Shown here: positions 26,838-35,432 of the stretch, one piece after another | Numbering within the stretch: position 1 is the stretch's first letter | Layout: the number at the start of each line of letters is the position of its first letter | Origin: Nesterenkonia sp. | GTDB lineage: Bacteria > Actinomycetota > Actinomycetes > Actinomycetales > Micrococcaceae | Assembly (NCBI RefSeq): GCF_029265375.1 | Contig: NZ_JAJUJJ010000002.1 | Coordinates: forward strand, 62,001 to 126,000 | Direction: 5' to 3' | DNA: 64,000 bases | The notes under the pieces: model-generated | Told to the model about the DNA's origin: nothing | Databases searched by the model: none | What the model saw: only the letters and a program-made list of their open reading frames with translations | Made by a program: the position numbers and the translations under genes

Positions 26838-28006
26838 GGCAGGGCCGCCACGAGGGGCAGCAGGCTCAGCCCGGCGTCGAGCTCGGGGTAGTCCTCAAGG
26901 ATGCCCTCGGCCCACGGCTGCACGAAGTACGCCATGACCAGGGAGATGAAGTTGTTGAAGGCGTGGATCAGCCAGGCATAGAACAGGTTCCGCCCCGAGA
27001 GGATGTAGCCCACCGTGATCAGCGCGCCCATGGTCACATAGGGCACCACGGCCACCGCGGTGAGGTCCTCGGCCAGTCCGATCAGTGCAGGGATGAAGTG
27101 CAGCAGCGGGAAGGTGACCACAGAGATCGCCCCGCAGACCCAGATGTTCAGGTGGCGGGAGAGCTTGCCGATGAGCAGGTGCCGGAAGAAGTACTCCTCC
27201 ACATAGGGGCCCAGCACCGCGATGACCAGCACCGCGCCGAGGAAGGGGACGGCCCCGAGCATCGCGTCAATGGCAGCCTGATTCTCCGAGGTCTCCGGGT
27301 CGGCGCCGAGGATACCGACGACGACCAGGATGTTCACACCCAGCATCACGGCCCAGCCCACTGGGACCAGCAGCAGCTTCAGCCACCACAGATACCCAAA
27401 GCGCCGGATGGAGCGCCACAGGGCGGACCCGGACAGCGCCAGGGCGATGACGGCCAGAACTGCGTAGCTGATGCCGTTGATCAGGAACATGCCGAACTGG
27501 GCGGTGTCCTCATCGGCGGAGTTCAGCATGTCCCCGACTGCCGGCACCAGACCGATTAGGCCCACCAGGCCGGTGAGGAACCCGATGACGTAGAACAGGG
27601 TGGCGCCTAGGTCCCACCAGGTGAAGCGGCCGGGTTCGGAGTCCTGTTGGCGCCGCCGCGGCGGCTGAGGCTGCCAGCCGTAGTGCTGCGGGCTGTGGGG
27701 GCCCTGTGCGCCATAGGGCTGGGGGCCGTAGTGCTGAGACCCGTAGGCGCCCTGGGCTCCATGGGCCCCCGGCGGGCCGTAGGGCGAGTGCGGACCGGGA
27801 GCCTCAGGGTGTCCGTACCCAGCAGGGCCTCCGTACGGCTGGTGGGGATACGGCTGCGTGCCGGTGCCCTGCGGGGGCTGCCCGGCGGCGGGATAGGGTC
27901 CCGGTGCGGCCCAGGGGGACGGCTGCTGCTCCGGGCCCCGGCCACGGTGCTGCTGATCGCCGGCGTCTGGGGAGGGTTCCCCGTAGGGGTTCTGCGGTGA
28001 GCTCAT
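26831..28006 (-). CDS. CPBP-family intramembrane glutamic endopeptidase
   Basis: 391 residues. The first ~130 are low-complexity and rich in Pro, Gly, Tyr and His (many PYG and HGQ-like repeats). The membrane domain carries the Abi/CAAX protease motifs: EEYFFRHLLIGKL (EExxxR, catalytic Glu), FPLLHF (FxxxH) and HAFNN. About eight helices. Substrate unknown; members process membrane peptides or CAAX-like proteins. ATG 28006 is chosen over an in-frame Met 9 bp upstream. Overlaps the MATE gene. Confidence 0.85.
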   Translation of the reverse strand: MSSPQNPYGEPSPDAGDQQHRGRGPEQQPSPWAAPGPYPAAGQPPQGTGTQPYPHQPYGGPAGYGHPEAPGPHSPYGPPGAHGAQGAYGSQHYGPQPYGAQGPHSPQHYGWQPQPPRRRQQDSEPGRFTWWDLGATLFYVIGFLTGLVGLIGLVPAVGDMLNSADEDTAQFGMFLINGISYAVLAVIALALSGSALWRSIRRFGYLWWLKLLLVPVGWAVMLGVNILVVVGILGADPETSENQAAIDAMLGAVPFLGAVLVIAVLGPYVEEYFFRHLLIGKLSRHLNIWVCGAISVVTFPLLHFIPALIGLAEDLTAVAVVPYVTMGALITVGYILSGRNLFYAWLIHAFNNFISLVMAYFVQPWAEGILEDYPELDAGLSLLPLVAALPW

Positions 28007-28048
28007 CAGGCTCAACTGTAACCAGGTGCCCTGGAGAATTCCTCAGCC

Positions 28049-29056
28049 TCAGGGAGTAGACAGCTCGGCAGTCTCGGACCCCTCAGAGGATTCCGAAGCA
28101 TCCGAGTATGGGCTGGGAGTCAGCAGGGTCGCATTCCGCAGGTCCCGGATGCGCCGGGCCTTCTCGGCGACCATATGGTCCTCATCGCTGATGGGCTCCC
28201 AGCGGGTGATGCGCCGGGCCGATCCCCTGCCGTCGGGAGCCACCATCACCGGCAGCCCGTAGGCGACCACCTGGGGGTTTCGCTCCCAGCGGTCCCCAGC
28301 GCGGACCCGCACCAGCACATGCATGGACTTCGTACCGGTGAGCACCAGCCGGGCATCGACCTCCACCAGGTCCCCGATGGTGATGGGCCGGTAGAATCGC
28401 ACTCCCCCGGTGAGCACGCTGGCGACGTCGTAGCCGCAGTAGCGCTCCGCGCAGATCTCGGCTGCCAGGTCGATCCATTTCATCACCGCACCGCCGCGGA
28501 TCTTCCCGTCGGGGTAGCGCTCATCGGTCTCGGCCAGGAAACGCAGGGTCAGCGCCTCAGAGGTGGCGAAGCCAGAGGGCAGAGACTGGATCTGCTCCTC
28601 CACCTTCCGCCGGTAGACCATCCGCTGGGCGGCGTCGACGTCGCGGCGGCGCTCCAGTTCGGTGCTCGGCTCGAAGGGCGGCACCGGGGCCGGCTCGCCG
28701 TCGGCACCTAGGGCGACGTAGATCATGAAGCATTCGGTGCAGGTCTTCCAGCCCGGCTGCTCGCCCGGCCCGCCGGTGCGGATGAGCACCCTGGTCTGCA
28801 CGTGCACACTGGTGCGGCCGGTGTGCACCACACGCGCCTGCACCGTCACCGGAGTGTCACGGGGCACAGCGACGCTGAAGTGCATATTGCCCACATAGGT
28901 GGTCACGCAGGAGGCCCGGGTCCAGGAGGCAGCACAGGCATAGGCGGTCTTGTCGATCCAGTCCACCACCACGCCGGCGGCCACAGTGGTCTCCCGGGAG
29001 GTGCCGGTGACCTCCCGGAAGGTCAGCTCAATGCTGGATCTTCGGGGCACAAGCAC
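28049..29056 (-). CDS. Acyl-CoA thioesterase with two hotdog domains
   Basis: 335 residues from GTG 29056 (GTG 29050 is equally possible). Two tandem hotdog repeats: first VVVDWIDKTAYACAASWTRA..TTYVGNMHFSVAV, second GAVMKWIDLAAEICAERYCG..TGGVRFYRPITI. Each ends with a VxVRV-type strand (SVHVQTRVLIR, SMHVLVRVRAG). This double arrangement is that of the ACOT/BFIT acyl-CoA hydrolases, which release CoA from acyl-CoAs. The longer frame to 29230 has composition unlike the family. The 206-bp gap to 29263 is the divergent promoter region for the phosphorylase gene; nothing else is seen there. Confidence 0.82.
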   Translation of the reverse strand: MLVPRRSSIELTFREVTGTSRETTVAAGVVVDWIDKTAYACAASWTRASCVTTYVGNMHFSVAVPRDTPVTVQARVVHTGRTSVHVQTRVLIRTGGPGEQPGWKTCTECFMIYVALGADGEPAPVPPFEPSTELERRRDVDAAQRMVYRRKVEEQIQSLPSGFATSEALTLRFLAETDERYPDGKIRGGAVMKWIDLAAEICAERYCGYDVASVLTGGVRFYRPITIGDLVEVDARLVLTGTKSMHVLVRVRAGDRWERNPQVVAYGLPVMVAPDGRGSARRITRWEPISDEDHMVAEKARRIRDLRNATLLTPSPYSDASESSEGSETAELSTP

Positions 29057-29262
29057 GACGTTAGCACCGACGGCGGCTGAGCAGCGCCGATGCGATCGTG
29101 TAGCCGAAATCACCACACCCGAATGTTCCCCATGAGTAGGTTTAGGCGCAGGCCCCGCTCTAGGATGGGGTCCGTGCTGCGGCGGGTGGGACCAGTGCGC
29201 CCTGCCCGCGGCACGCGCGCGAACAGTCAACTGCCCTCGACCCCGCTCTGCGTGAGGTAGAT

Positions 29263-32200
29263 ATGCACCCCTTCGAGAACCCTTTCCGCCACAGCGCCGA
29301 AGCTAAGCGGCACGCCCTGCGGCACTTCCGTGCGGTGCTCTTCGACATGGACGGTGTGGTCACCGACACCGCAAGCGTGCACTCCCAGGCGTGGAAAGAG
29401 CTCTTCGATGCGGCCCTGAGCGAGGTGGCCGGCTCCCCCCAGCCGGAGTTCACCCAGGAGGACTACCTCACCTACGTGGACGGCCGCCCGCGCGAGGAGG
29501 GGGTCCGCTCACTTCTGGCCGCACGCGGCCTCCACGTGGAGGAGGGCACCCCGGAGGACGGACCCGAGGCGCTGACCGTGCACGGTCTGGCCGCGAGGAA
29601 GCAGGGCTACTTCGAGAAGGTGCTCAACCGCGACGGCGTCGAGGTCTTTGAGACCACCGTCCAGCTGATCCACACCCTGCGGGAGGACGGGATCCCCACC
29701 GCGCTGGTGACCTCGTCGCGCAACGGCCGCGAGGTGCTGCGCCGGGCGGACCTGCTGGAAGCCTTCGACATCATCGTCGACGGCACCGATGCGGTGCAGC
29801 TGGGGCTGCCGGGCAAGCCGAACCCAGATATGTTCCTGCACGCCTCCGCGCAGCTGCGCGTGGAGCCGGAGGACGCCATCGTCATTGAGGACGCCGTCTC
29901 CGGCGTGCAGGCAGGGCGCGCCGGCAACTTCGGCATGGTGGTGGGCCTGAACCGGGGCGATGACCCGCGCCGGCTGAAGGAGGGCGGAGCCGACGTGGTG
30001 GTCAAGGACCTCTCGGCGGCTCGCCTGCAGACCCGCACCACTCGCCCCTATGACCCCAACTGGGTGCTCTCCTACGACTCGTTCGAGCCCCGCGAAGAGC
30101 CCACCCGCGAGGTGCTGTGCCATATGGCCAACGGCTACTGGGGCACCCGCGCCTCCTATCCGGGCACCAATGCTGATGCCACGCACTACCCGGGGAACTA
30201 TCTGGCCGGGGTCTTCAACCGTCTCAAGACCGACATTATGGGCAAGACGGTGGAGACCGAGCATATGGTCAACATCCCGGACTGGACGTTCCTGCAGATC
30301 ACTCCCGAGGCCGGCAATCCGCTGGTGCCCAGCTCACCGGAGCTGCTGGAGTACCACCAGGAGTTGGATATGCGGCGCGGCCTAGTGACCCGAATCGCCC
30401 GGTTCCAGGACCTGCACGGCCGGCGCACCAAGGTGACCATCCGGCAGTTCCAGTCGCTGGCCGGGGTGCATCTGGCGGCCATGGAGGCCAAGATCGAGGC
30501 CGAAAACTGGTCGGGCAACGTCAACGTCCGCTCGATGATCGAAGGCCGCGTGGCCAACCGCAATGTGGCCGCCGACCGCGAGCTGGCCGGCAACCACCTG
30601 GAGCCGGTGGACTCCCGTGAGATCGACGGCGAAACGGTGCTGCTGGAGACCCAGACCAACCAGTCCAAGGTGCAGATCGCCGTGGCGACCCGCACCCGGG
30701 TGGGCACTCCGGGCCATCCGATGCGCCGGCCGGTGATGGAGTCCGACCTGGTGGCCGGCCATGACATCTCCCTGCACCTGGAGGCCGGCAACCCGGTGAA
30801 GGTGGAGAAGATCGCCGCCGCCTCCAGCTCCCACGACCACGCCGTCTCCACCGTGTGGCACAACGCGGTCAAGCGAGTCCAGCGGGCTTCGACCTTCCGT
30901 GAGATGCTCACCTACCACGAGGAGATGTGGGGTGCGCTCTGGCACCGGTTCGCCGTCTCCATCGGTCCGGGCCACTCCCGCCAGCAGCTGGCGCTGAACC
31001 TGCACACCTTCCACGTGCTGCAGACCGCCTTCGGCGCCCGCCGGGACCTGGATGCCTCGCTGCCGGCCCGCGGACTCTCCGGCGAGGGCTACCGGGGTCA
31101 CGTGTTCTGGGACGAGATGTTCATGTACCCGATGCTCACCCTGCGCCGGCCGGAGCTGAGCCGCGGCATCCTGATGTACCGCTACCGTCGGCTCTCTGAG
31201 GCCCGCGCCGCTGCCCGGGCCGAGGGGTATGCCGGAGCCATGTTCCCCTGGCAGTCCGGCTCCGACGGCCGTGAGGAGACCCCCACCGAGCTGTGGAATC
31301 CGCGCAGCCAGGAGTGGATGCCGGACAACTCGCACCGCCAGCGGCACGTCGGGCTGGCCATCGCCTATTCGGTGCTGCAGTACTTCGAAGCCACCCAGGA
31401 CTACACGTTCCTCTCCGACTACGGCGGGGAGATGCTGGTGGAGATCAGCCGGTTCTTCGTCTCCCTCACCGAGTACGACGCCGCCGCCGACCGCTATGAC
31501 ATCTCCGGGGTGATGGGGCCGGATGAGTACCACGACGGCTATCCGGACACTCCCGGCTCGGGGCTGAAGAACAACGCCTACACCAATGTGCTGACCTCGT
31601 GGATGCTGCGCCACACCGCCCGTCTGGTGCGCGAGCTGGACTCCCGGGACGATCCGCTCTCCGAATGGCTGGACATCTTCGAGGATGAGCTGGACCACTG
31701 GGAGCATATTGCCCGCCGTCTGCGGGTGCCCTTCCACTCCGACGGGGTGATCAGCCAGTTCGAAGGCTACGAGGACCTCCTGGAGTTCGACTGGGAGGGC
31801 TACCGCGCCAAATACGGCAATATCGGCCGCCTGGACCTGATCCTGCAGGCCGAGGGCGATGCCACCAACAGGTACAAGCTCTCCAAGCAGGCCGATGTGC
31901 TCATGCTGTGCTACCTGTTCTCCTCCAGTGAGCTCATCGAGACCCTGCAGCATATGGGCTACGAGCTGACCATGGAGGACTTCGAGCGCACTATCGAGTA
32001 CTACCTGCAGCGCTCCTCGCACGGCTCGACGCTCTCGCGCCTGGTGCACGGCTGGGTGGCGGCACGGTTCGACCGCGCCGGCTCCTGGAACCTGTTCAAG
32101 GAGGCGCTGGAGGCAGACCTCTCAGACACCCAGGGCGGCACCACCCGGGAGGGCATCCACCTGGGCGCAATGGCCGGCACAGTGGATATGGCGCTGCGCT

Positions 32201-32481
32201 GCTACGGCGGCATCGAGACCCGAGCCGACGCGCTGTGGCTGCATCCGCTGCTGCCCGATGAGCTGCCGGAGGTCACGTTCCGGATGCGTTACCGCAACCA
32301 GCCGATCCTGGTGCACATCAACCACGATCACGTCACCCTGAACCTCTCCGAGGGTTCAGCCGAGCCGATCGACGTCAATGTGGAGGGCAAGCACAAGCTC
32401 ATGGAGCCCGGCGAGGTGTGGACGGTGAAGCTGGAGCATCACGCCCGCGCCAATGAACGGCGCAGCCTCTCCCAGGTCTGA
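29263..32481 (+). CDS. Fused beta-phosphoglucomutase / GH65 disaccharide phosphorylase
   Basis: 1072-residue bifunctional enzyme. N-terminal HAD hydrolase fold (~20-250): AVLFDMDGVVTDTASVHSQA (nucleophile Asp and Dx D motif), TSSRNGR and IEDAVSGVQAGRAGNFGMVV. C-terminal GH65 phosphorylase (~275-1060) with the catalytic Glu in MGPDEYHDGYPD (~E755). GH65 splits a disaccharide such as trehalose, maltose or kojibiose with phosphate to beta-glucose-1-phosphate, which the HAD domain would turn into glucose-6-phosphate. In mycobacteria the two are separate neighbouring genes (Rv3400/Rv3401). ATG 29263 follows a GAGG site. The exact disaccharide is unknown. Confidence 0.93.
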   Translation: MHPFENPFRHSAEAKRHALRHFRAVLFDMDGVVTDTASVHSQAWKELFDAALSEVAGSPQPEFTQEDYLTYVDGRPREEGVRSLLAARGLHVEEGTPEDGPEALTVHGLAARKQGYFEKVLNRDGVEVFETTVQLIHTLREDGIPTALVTSSRNGREVLRRADLLEAFDIIVDGTDAVQLGLPGKPNPDMFLHASAQLRVEPEDAIVIEDAVSGVQAGRAGNFGMVVGLNRGDDPRRLKEGGADVVVKDLSAARLQTRTTRPYDPNWVLSYDSFEPREEPTREVLCHMANGYWGTRASYPGTNADATHYPGNYLAGVFNRLKTDIMGKTVETEHMVNIPDWTFLQITPEAGNPLVPSSPELLEYHQELDMRRGLVTRIARFQDLHGRRTKVTIRQFQSLAGVHLAAMEAKIEAENWSGNVNVRSMIEGRVANRNVAADRELAGNHLEPVDSREIDGETVLLETQTNQSKVQIAVATRTRVGTPGHPMRRPVMESDLVAGHDISLHLEAGNPVKVEKIAAASSSHDHAVSTVWHNAVKRVQRASTFREMLTYHEEMWGALWHRFAVSIGPGHSRQQLALNLHTFHVLQTAFGARRDLDASLPARGLSGEGYRGHVFWDEMFMYPMLTLRRPELSRGILMYRYRRLSEARAAARAEGYAGAMFPWQSGSDGREETPTELWNPRSQEWMPDNSHRQRHVGLAIAYSVLQYFEATQDYTFLSDYGGEMLVEISRFFVSLTEYDAAADRYDISGVMGPDEYHDGYPDTPGSGLKNNAYTNVLTSWMLRHTARLVRELDSRDDPLSEWLDIFEDELDHWEHIARRLRVPFHSDGVISQFEGYEDLLEFDWEGYRAKYGNIGRLDLILQAEGDATNRYKLSKQADVLMLCYLFSSSELIETLQHMGYELTMEDFERTIEYYLQRSSHGSTLSRLVHGWVAARFDRAGSWNLFKEALEADLSDTQGGTTREGIHLGAMAGTVDMALRCYGGIETRADALWLHPLLPDELPEVTFRMRYRNQPILVHINHDHVTLNLSEGSAEPIDVNVEGKHKLMEPGEVWTVKLEHHARANERRSLSQV

Positions 32482-32575
32482 GCGGGGCCGGCCGCGGGCG
32501 GGTGTGACCTCAGACTCGCTGCCGACCGGGCCAGAGCCGCCGCCCCTGTAGGGGTGCGATTTCGCCCAGCGGAGC

Positions 32576-33527
32576 ATGGCGCACTCCGGCTCCTCGGCGG
32601 TGCTCCGAGCTGCCGACGAGTCCTCGTGGGCCCAGATCGTGGAGGGCTCGGTGCTGCCGTTCACCGTGGACGTGCCGCGGGCAGAGACCTTCGCCGGGTC
32701 CATTCGCGCCAGTCAGCTCTTCGACGTCGGCCTGTTCACCATGACATGCCAGCGGCACGCCGCCGCCCGCAGCCGAGCGGAGATCCGCGCCACTGCCAGA
32801 GAGGAAGTGGTCCTGACGCTGCAGCGCACCGGGCGCATGCGCCTGCGTCAGCACGGCCGGCAGACCACACTGCAGCCGGGTGAGTTCCTCCTGTTCACCT
32901 CTGCAGATCCGGTGCAGCTGGAGGGTTCTGACGACTACTCAGCCCTGGGCGTGAGGATCCCGGTTTCCCGGTTCCGCACTGCAGGGACCCAGCTGCAGGA
33001 GATCACTGCCCGCAGCTTCTCCGCCGACCAGGGGTTGGGGCGCAGCGGTCTGGACACTGGTGGACCAGCTCCAGCACGACGGCGGCCGGACCGCGGCAGC
33101 CAGTGCGGCTTTGGTCTCCCATCATCTGGTGGGGCTGGCTGAGCAGATGCTTCGAGAGGTCGCATTCGCCGAGGGTGGCCGTGAGCTGGGCCCGGCGGCG
33201 GTGACGCTGGAGCGCTGCCGAGAGTACATAGAGGACCACCTGTCAGACCCGGGACTCTCACCTGTGCGGGTGGCGGAGGCGAACTTCATCTCCACCCGGT
33301 ATCTGCATCTGCTCTTCGAGCAGGCGGAGACCACTGTGGCCGCCTATATCCGCACCCGCCGGTTGGACCGGATCCAGGAGGCGCTGGCCGATCCTCAGCT
33401 GGCCCATGTACCGGTGGAGGCGCTGGCGCGCCGGTTCGGCTTCGAAAACACCTCCTACTTTGGGCAGGTGTTCAAACGCGACACCGGGCTGACCCCGGCC
33501 CGCTACCGGGCCGAAGCGCTGGCCTGA
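32576..33527 (+). pseudogene. AraC-family regulator with an internal +1 frameshift
   Basis: The first 160 codons or so give an AraC-binding-like sensor (TFAGSIRASQLFDVGLFTMT, then LQPGEFLLFTSADPVQLEGS, to SFSADQGLG). The reading frame then must shift by one base near 33037-33045, in or after the GGGG run at 33037-33040, to continue as AAVWTLVDQLQHDGGRTAAA and the HTH domain: CREYIEDHLSDPGLSPVRVA, RRFGFENTSYFGQVFKRDTG. Without the shift the protein ends at 33142 in nonsense. Both halves keep family quality, so decay is recent or there is a base-call error. Divergent partner is not obvious; the phosphorylase ends 95 bp upstream. Confidence 0.8.
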
Positions 33528-34195
33528 GCCTCAGCGGGCCGGACCTCCACCTGCAGCCGGTCACTCAGCTCATCAGGGCTGATCCCGTGCAGCTGACGCA
33601 CCCGCACCGGGCCGGCGTCCTGTCCGCTGGGGATCAGGAAGACCCCGTGATCGGTGTAGACCCGGGTGACGCACCCCAGACCAGTGACCGGGTAGCTGCA
33701 TTCGGGCACGATCTTGGGGCTGCCGTCCTTGGCGAAGAGGCTCATCATGACGAAGACCCCCTTGGCCCCGATAGCCAGGTCCATGGCTCCTCCGACGGCG
33801 GGTATGGCGTCGGGGGCACCGGTGGACCAGTTGGCCAGGTCCCCTGCGGCCGAGACTTGAAAGGCTCCCAGGACGCAGACGTCCAGGTGGCCACCGCGCA
33901 TCATGGCGAACGAGTCGGCACGGTGGAAGTAGCTGGCTCCGGGCTGCTCGGTGACCGGGATCTTGCCGGCGTTGATCAGATCGGGATCGATCTGGTCCTC
34001 TGCCGCTTTGCGCCCCATACCCAGCATGCCGTTCTCGGTGTGCAGGGTGACGTTCTGCTCAGCGGTGAGATGGTCGGCCACCGTGGTGGGCTGACCGATG
34101 CCCAGATTGACATAGGAACCGGGGGCGATAGCGGCCGCCACCAGGCGGGCCAGGTCATCGCGGCTGAGGCGTTCGGGCTGGTAGGGAATGCTCAT
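33503..34195 (-). CDS. 3-oxoacid CoA-transferase subunit B
   Basis: 230 residues from ATG 34195 (MSIPYQPERLSRDDLARLVA). Subunit-B hallmarks: VNLGIGQPTTVADHL, LHTENGMLGMG with the catalytic Glu, and GGAMDLAIGAKGVFVMM. It normally pairs with subunit A to move CoA from succinyl-CoA to a 3-oxoacid (3-oxoadipate in the PcaIJ system, or acetoacetate). No subunit-A gene exists in the window; instead a truncated thiolase directly precedes it. It may be an orphan. An IclR regulator gene upstream suggests aromatic-acid control. It overlaps the end of the AraC gene (convergent, 25 bp). Confidence 0.88.
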   Translation of the reverse strand: MSIPYQPERLSRDDLARLVAAAIAPGSYVNLGIGQPTTVADHLTAEQNVTLHTENGMLGMGRKAAEDQIDPDLINAGKIPVTEQPGASYFHRADSFAMMRGGHLDVCVLGAFQVSAAGDLANWSTGAPDAIPAVGGAMDLAIGAKGVFVMMSLFAKDGSPKIVPECSYPVTGLGCVTRVYTDHGVFLIPSGQDAGPVRVRQLHGISPDELSDRLQVEVRPAEAQASASAR

Positions 34196-34385
34196 CAGGG
34201 TTGGCGTTGCCGAAGAGCACCTCGCCGACCGCCTCTCCGGCAGTCTCCATAGTGAGGTTCGGGGCGGCCTCCACTGAGGCGCTGATGACCAGTGCTGCCA
34301 GGTCGTCGGGACGTTCGCCGGCCAGGGCGCCGCCGACTTTGCCGAACCGGGTCCGGGTGCCGCCGTAGACGTAGACATCTTCCAC
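34196..34385 (-). pseudogene. N-terminal fragment of an acetyl-CoA/beta-ketoadipyl-CoA thiolase
   Basis: From GTG 34385, with GGAAGGA upstream, the frame reads VEDVYVYGGTRTRFGKVGGA, LAGERPDDLAALVISASVEA and EVLFGNANPDE. This is the start of a PcaF/AtoB-type thiolase (usually ~400 residues), lost after about 60 residues. The frame then runs into sequence that is also the start of the CoA-transferase B gene. The fragment keeps a ribosome site and promoter. An internal deletion has removed the rest of the thiolase and probably the CoA-transferase A gene. Confidence 0.8.
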
Positions 34386-34441
34386 AGATGAGTCCTTCCT
34401 CCCGGCCGGGGGCCCCGCGGAGCATCCCGGGAGCCTCATGT

Positions 34442-34468
34442 GTTCGCTATGCAAACGGTTGTTCGCAT
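34442..34468. promoter_or_regulatory. IclR-type operator candidate
   Basis: GTTCGCTATGCAAAC (34442-34456) is a near-palindrome (arms GTTCGC and GCAAAC, one mismatch), followed by a further half-site GTTCGCAT at 34461-34468. It is 57 bp upstream of the thiolase fragment and just after the IclR gene, matching PcaR/PobR-style operators in form. Confidence 0.5.
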
Positions 34469-34522
34469 CCGAAAGGAGTCTAGCGTGCTGCGACGCCACT
34501 GGAAAAGGGCCAGGGTGAGGGG

Positions 34523-35413
34523 TCAGCGGGTGAGGCTCTCGGCGTCGCGCCCCAGGGAGCGGATCATCGCCTCCACCTGCTGTGCGCACCTCTGCAGGGC
34601 AGGCCGCACCCGGTCTGCGGTCTGCTCCGGTGATTCCGCCCCGGCCGATATGGAGGTGTTCAGCGCCAGTACGGTGCGCCCTGCCGCGCTGCGCACCGGC
34701 ACCGCTGCCGAGCGAAGGCCGACCTCCAGCTCCTGGTCCACCAGCGCGAAACCGTCTTGGCCGACCTGTTGGATCAGTCCGATAAGCGTCTCCGGGTCAG
34801 TGACGGTGTGCGCGGTCAGCGCAGGGCGTGCCATGGCATGGATCCGCCGGGACAGCTGGTCTGGGGGCAGATCCGCCAGCAGCACCCGCCCCATGGATGT
34901 GGCGAAGGCTGGAAGGCGGCTGCCCAGCCCCAGGTCGATGCGCATAATCCGCCGGGTGTGCACCCGGCTGACGTACATCACGTCATCTCCGGTCAGCACG
35001 GCCGCGGAGCAGGATTCGTTCAGCTTGGCGGAGAGTTCACGCAGCTGCGGCTGCAGCAGCTCGTGCCAGCTTCGGCCGGACCAGTAGCCGTGGCCCAGGC
35101 TGAGCACCTGCGGGGTCAGTTCAAAGGTGCGCCCGTCGGTGTAGGCGTAGCCCAGCTCCACCAGGGTCAGCAGCATCCGCCGTGCGGTGGCGCGGTTCAG
35201 GTGGGCGCGGCGGGCCACATCGGAGAGCGTCAGCCGCGGGTCATCCGAGGTGAACGCCTCCAGCACGGCCAGACCTGTGGCCAGGGAGCGGACAAACTCG
35301 TTGCGGCTCGGTGTCGCGCTGGGATGCCCGTCCTGCGGGCTGGAGCTCTGAGGGTCCTGCTCTGCGCCATCCTGCTCGCCGGCCGGCGCAGGGTCACTGG
35401 GGTGATGGTTCAT
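34523..35413 (-). CDS. IclR-family regulator, PcaR-like
   Basis: 296 residues. N-terminal low-complexity stretch, then winged HTH FVRSLATGLAVLEAFTSDDP, LTLSDVARRAHLNRATARRM; C-terminal IclR effector domain with ALVDQELEVGLRSAAVPVRS. This subgroup includes PcaR/PobR regulators of aromatic-acid genes. It is the last gene of the operon containing the racemase (19 bp after the acetyltransferase), yet also sits just upstream of the CoA-transferase remnant with its operator-like site, so it may serve both. Confidence 0.88.
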   Translation of the reverse strand: MNHHPSDPAPAGEQDGAEQDPQSSSPQDGHPSATPSRNEFVRSLATGLAVLEAFTSDDPRLTLSDVARRAHLNRATARRMLLTLVELGYAYTDGRTFELTPQVLSLGHGYWSGRSWHELLQPQLRELSAKLNESCSAAVLTGDDVMYVSRVHTRRIMRIDLGLGSRLPAFATSMGRVLLADLPPDQLSRRIHAMARPALTAHTVTDPETLIGLIQQVGQDGFALVDQELEVGLRSAAVPVRSAAGRTVLALNTSISAGAESPEQTADRVRPALQRCAQQVEAMIRSLGRDAESLTR

Positions 35414-35432
35414 CAGGCTCCTGTTCTGCGGG

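Noticed and set aside
30382..32049. 555-residue frame on the minus strand inside the phosphorylase gene
   Set aside because: High-GC shadow frame; Gly/His/Val-rich with no domain, opposite an intact GH65 gene.
32543..32554. CCCC-TGTA-GGGG as a terminator after the phosphorylase gene
   Set aside because: Only a 4-bp stem with no U-tract; too weak to claim.
34155..34589. 144-residue protein covering the thiolase fragment
   Set aside because: The first ~68 residues lie upstream of the GTG with a ribosome site and look random; the real start is GTG 34385, and the end is a chance fusion into the CoA-transferase start.
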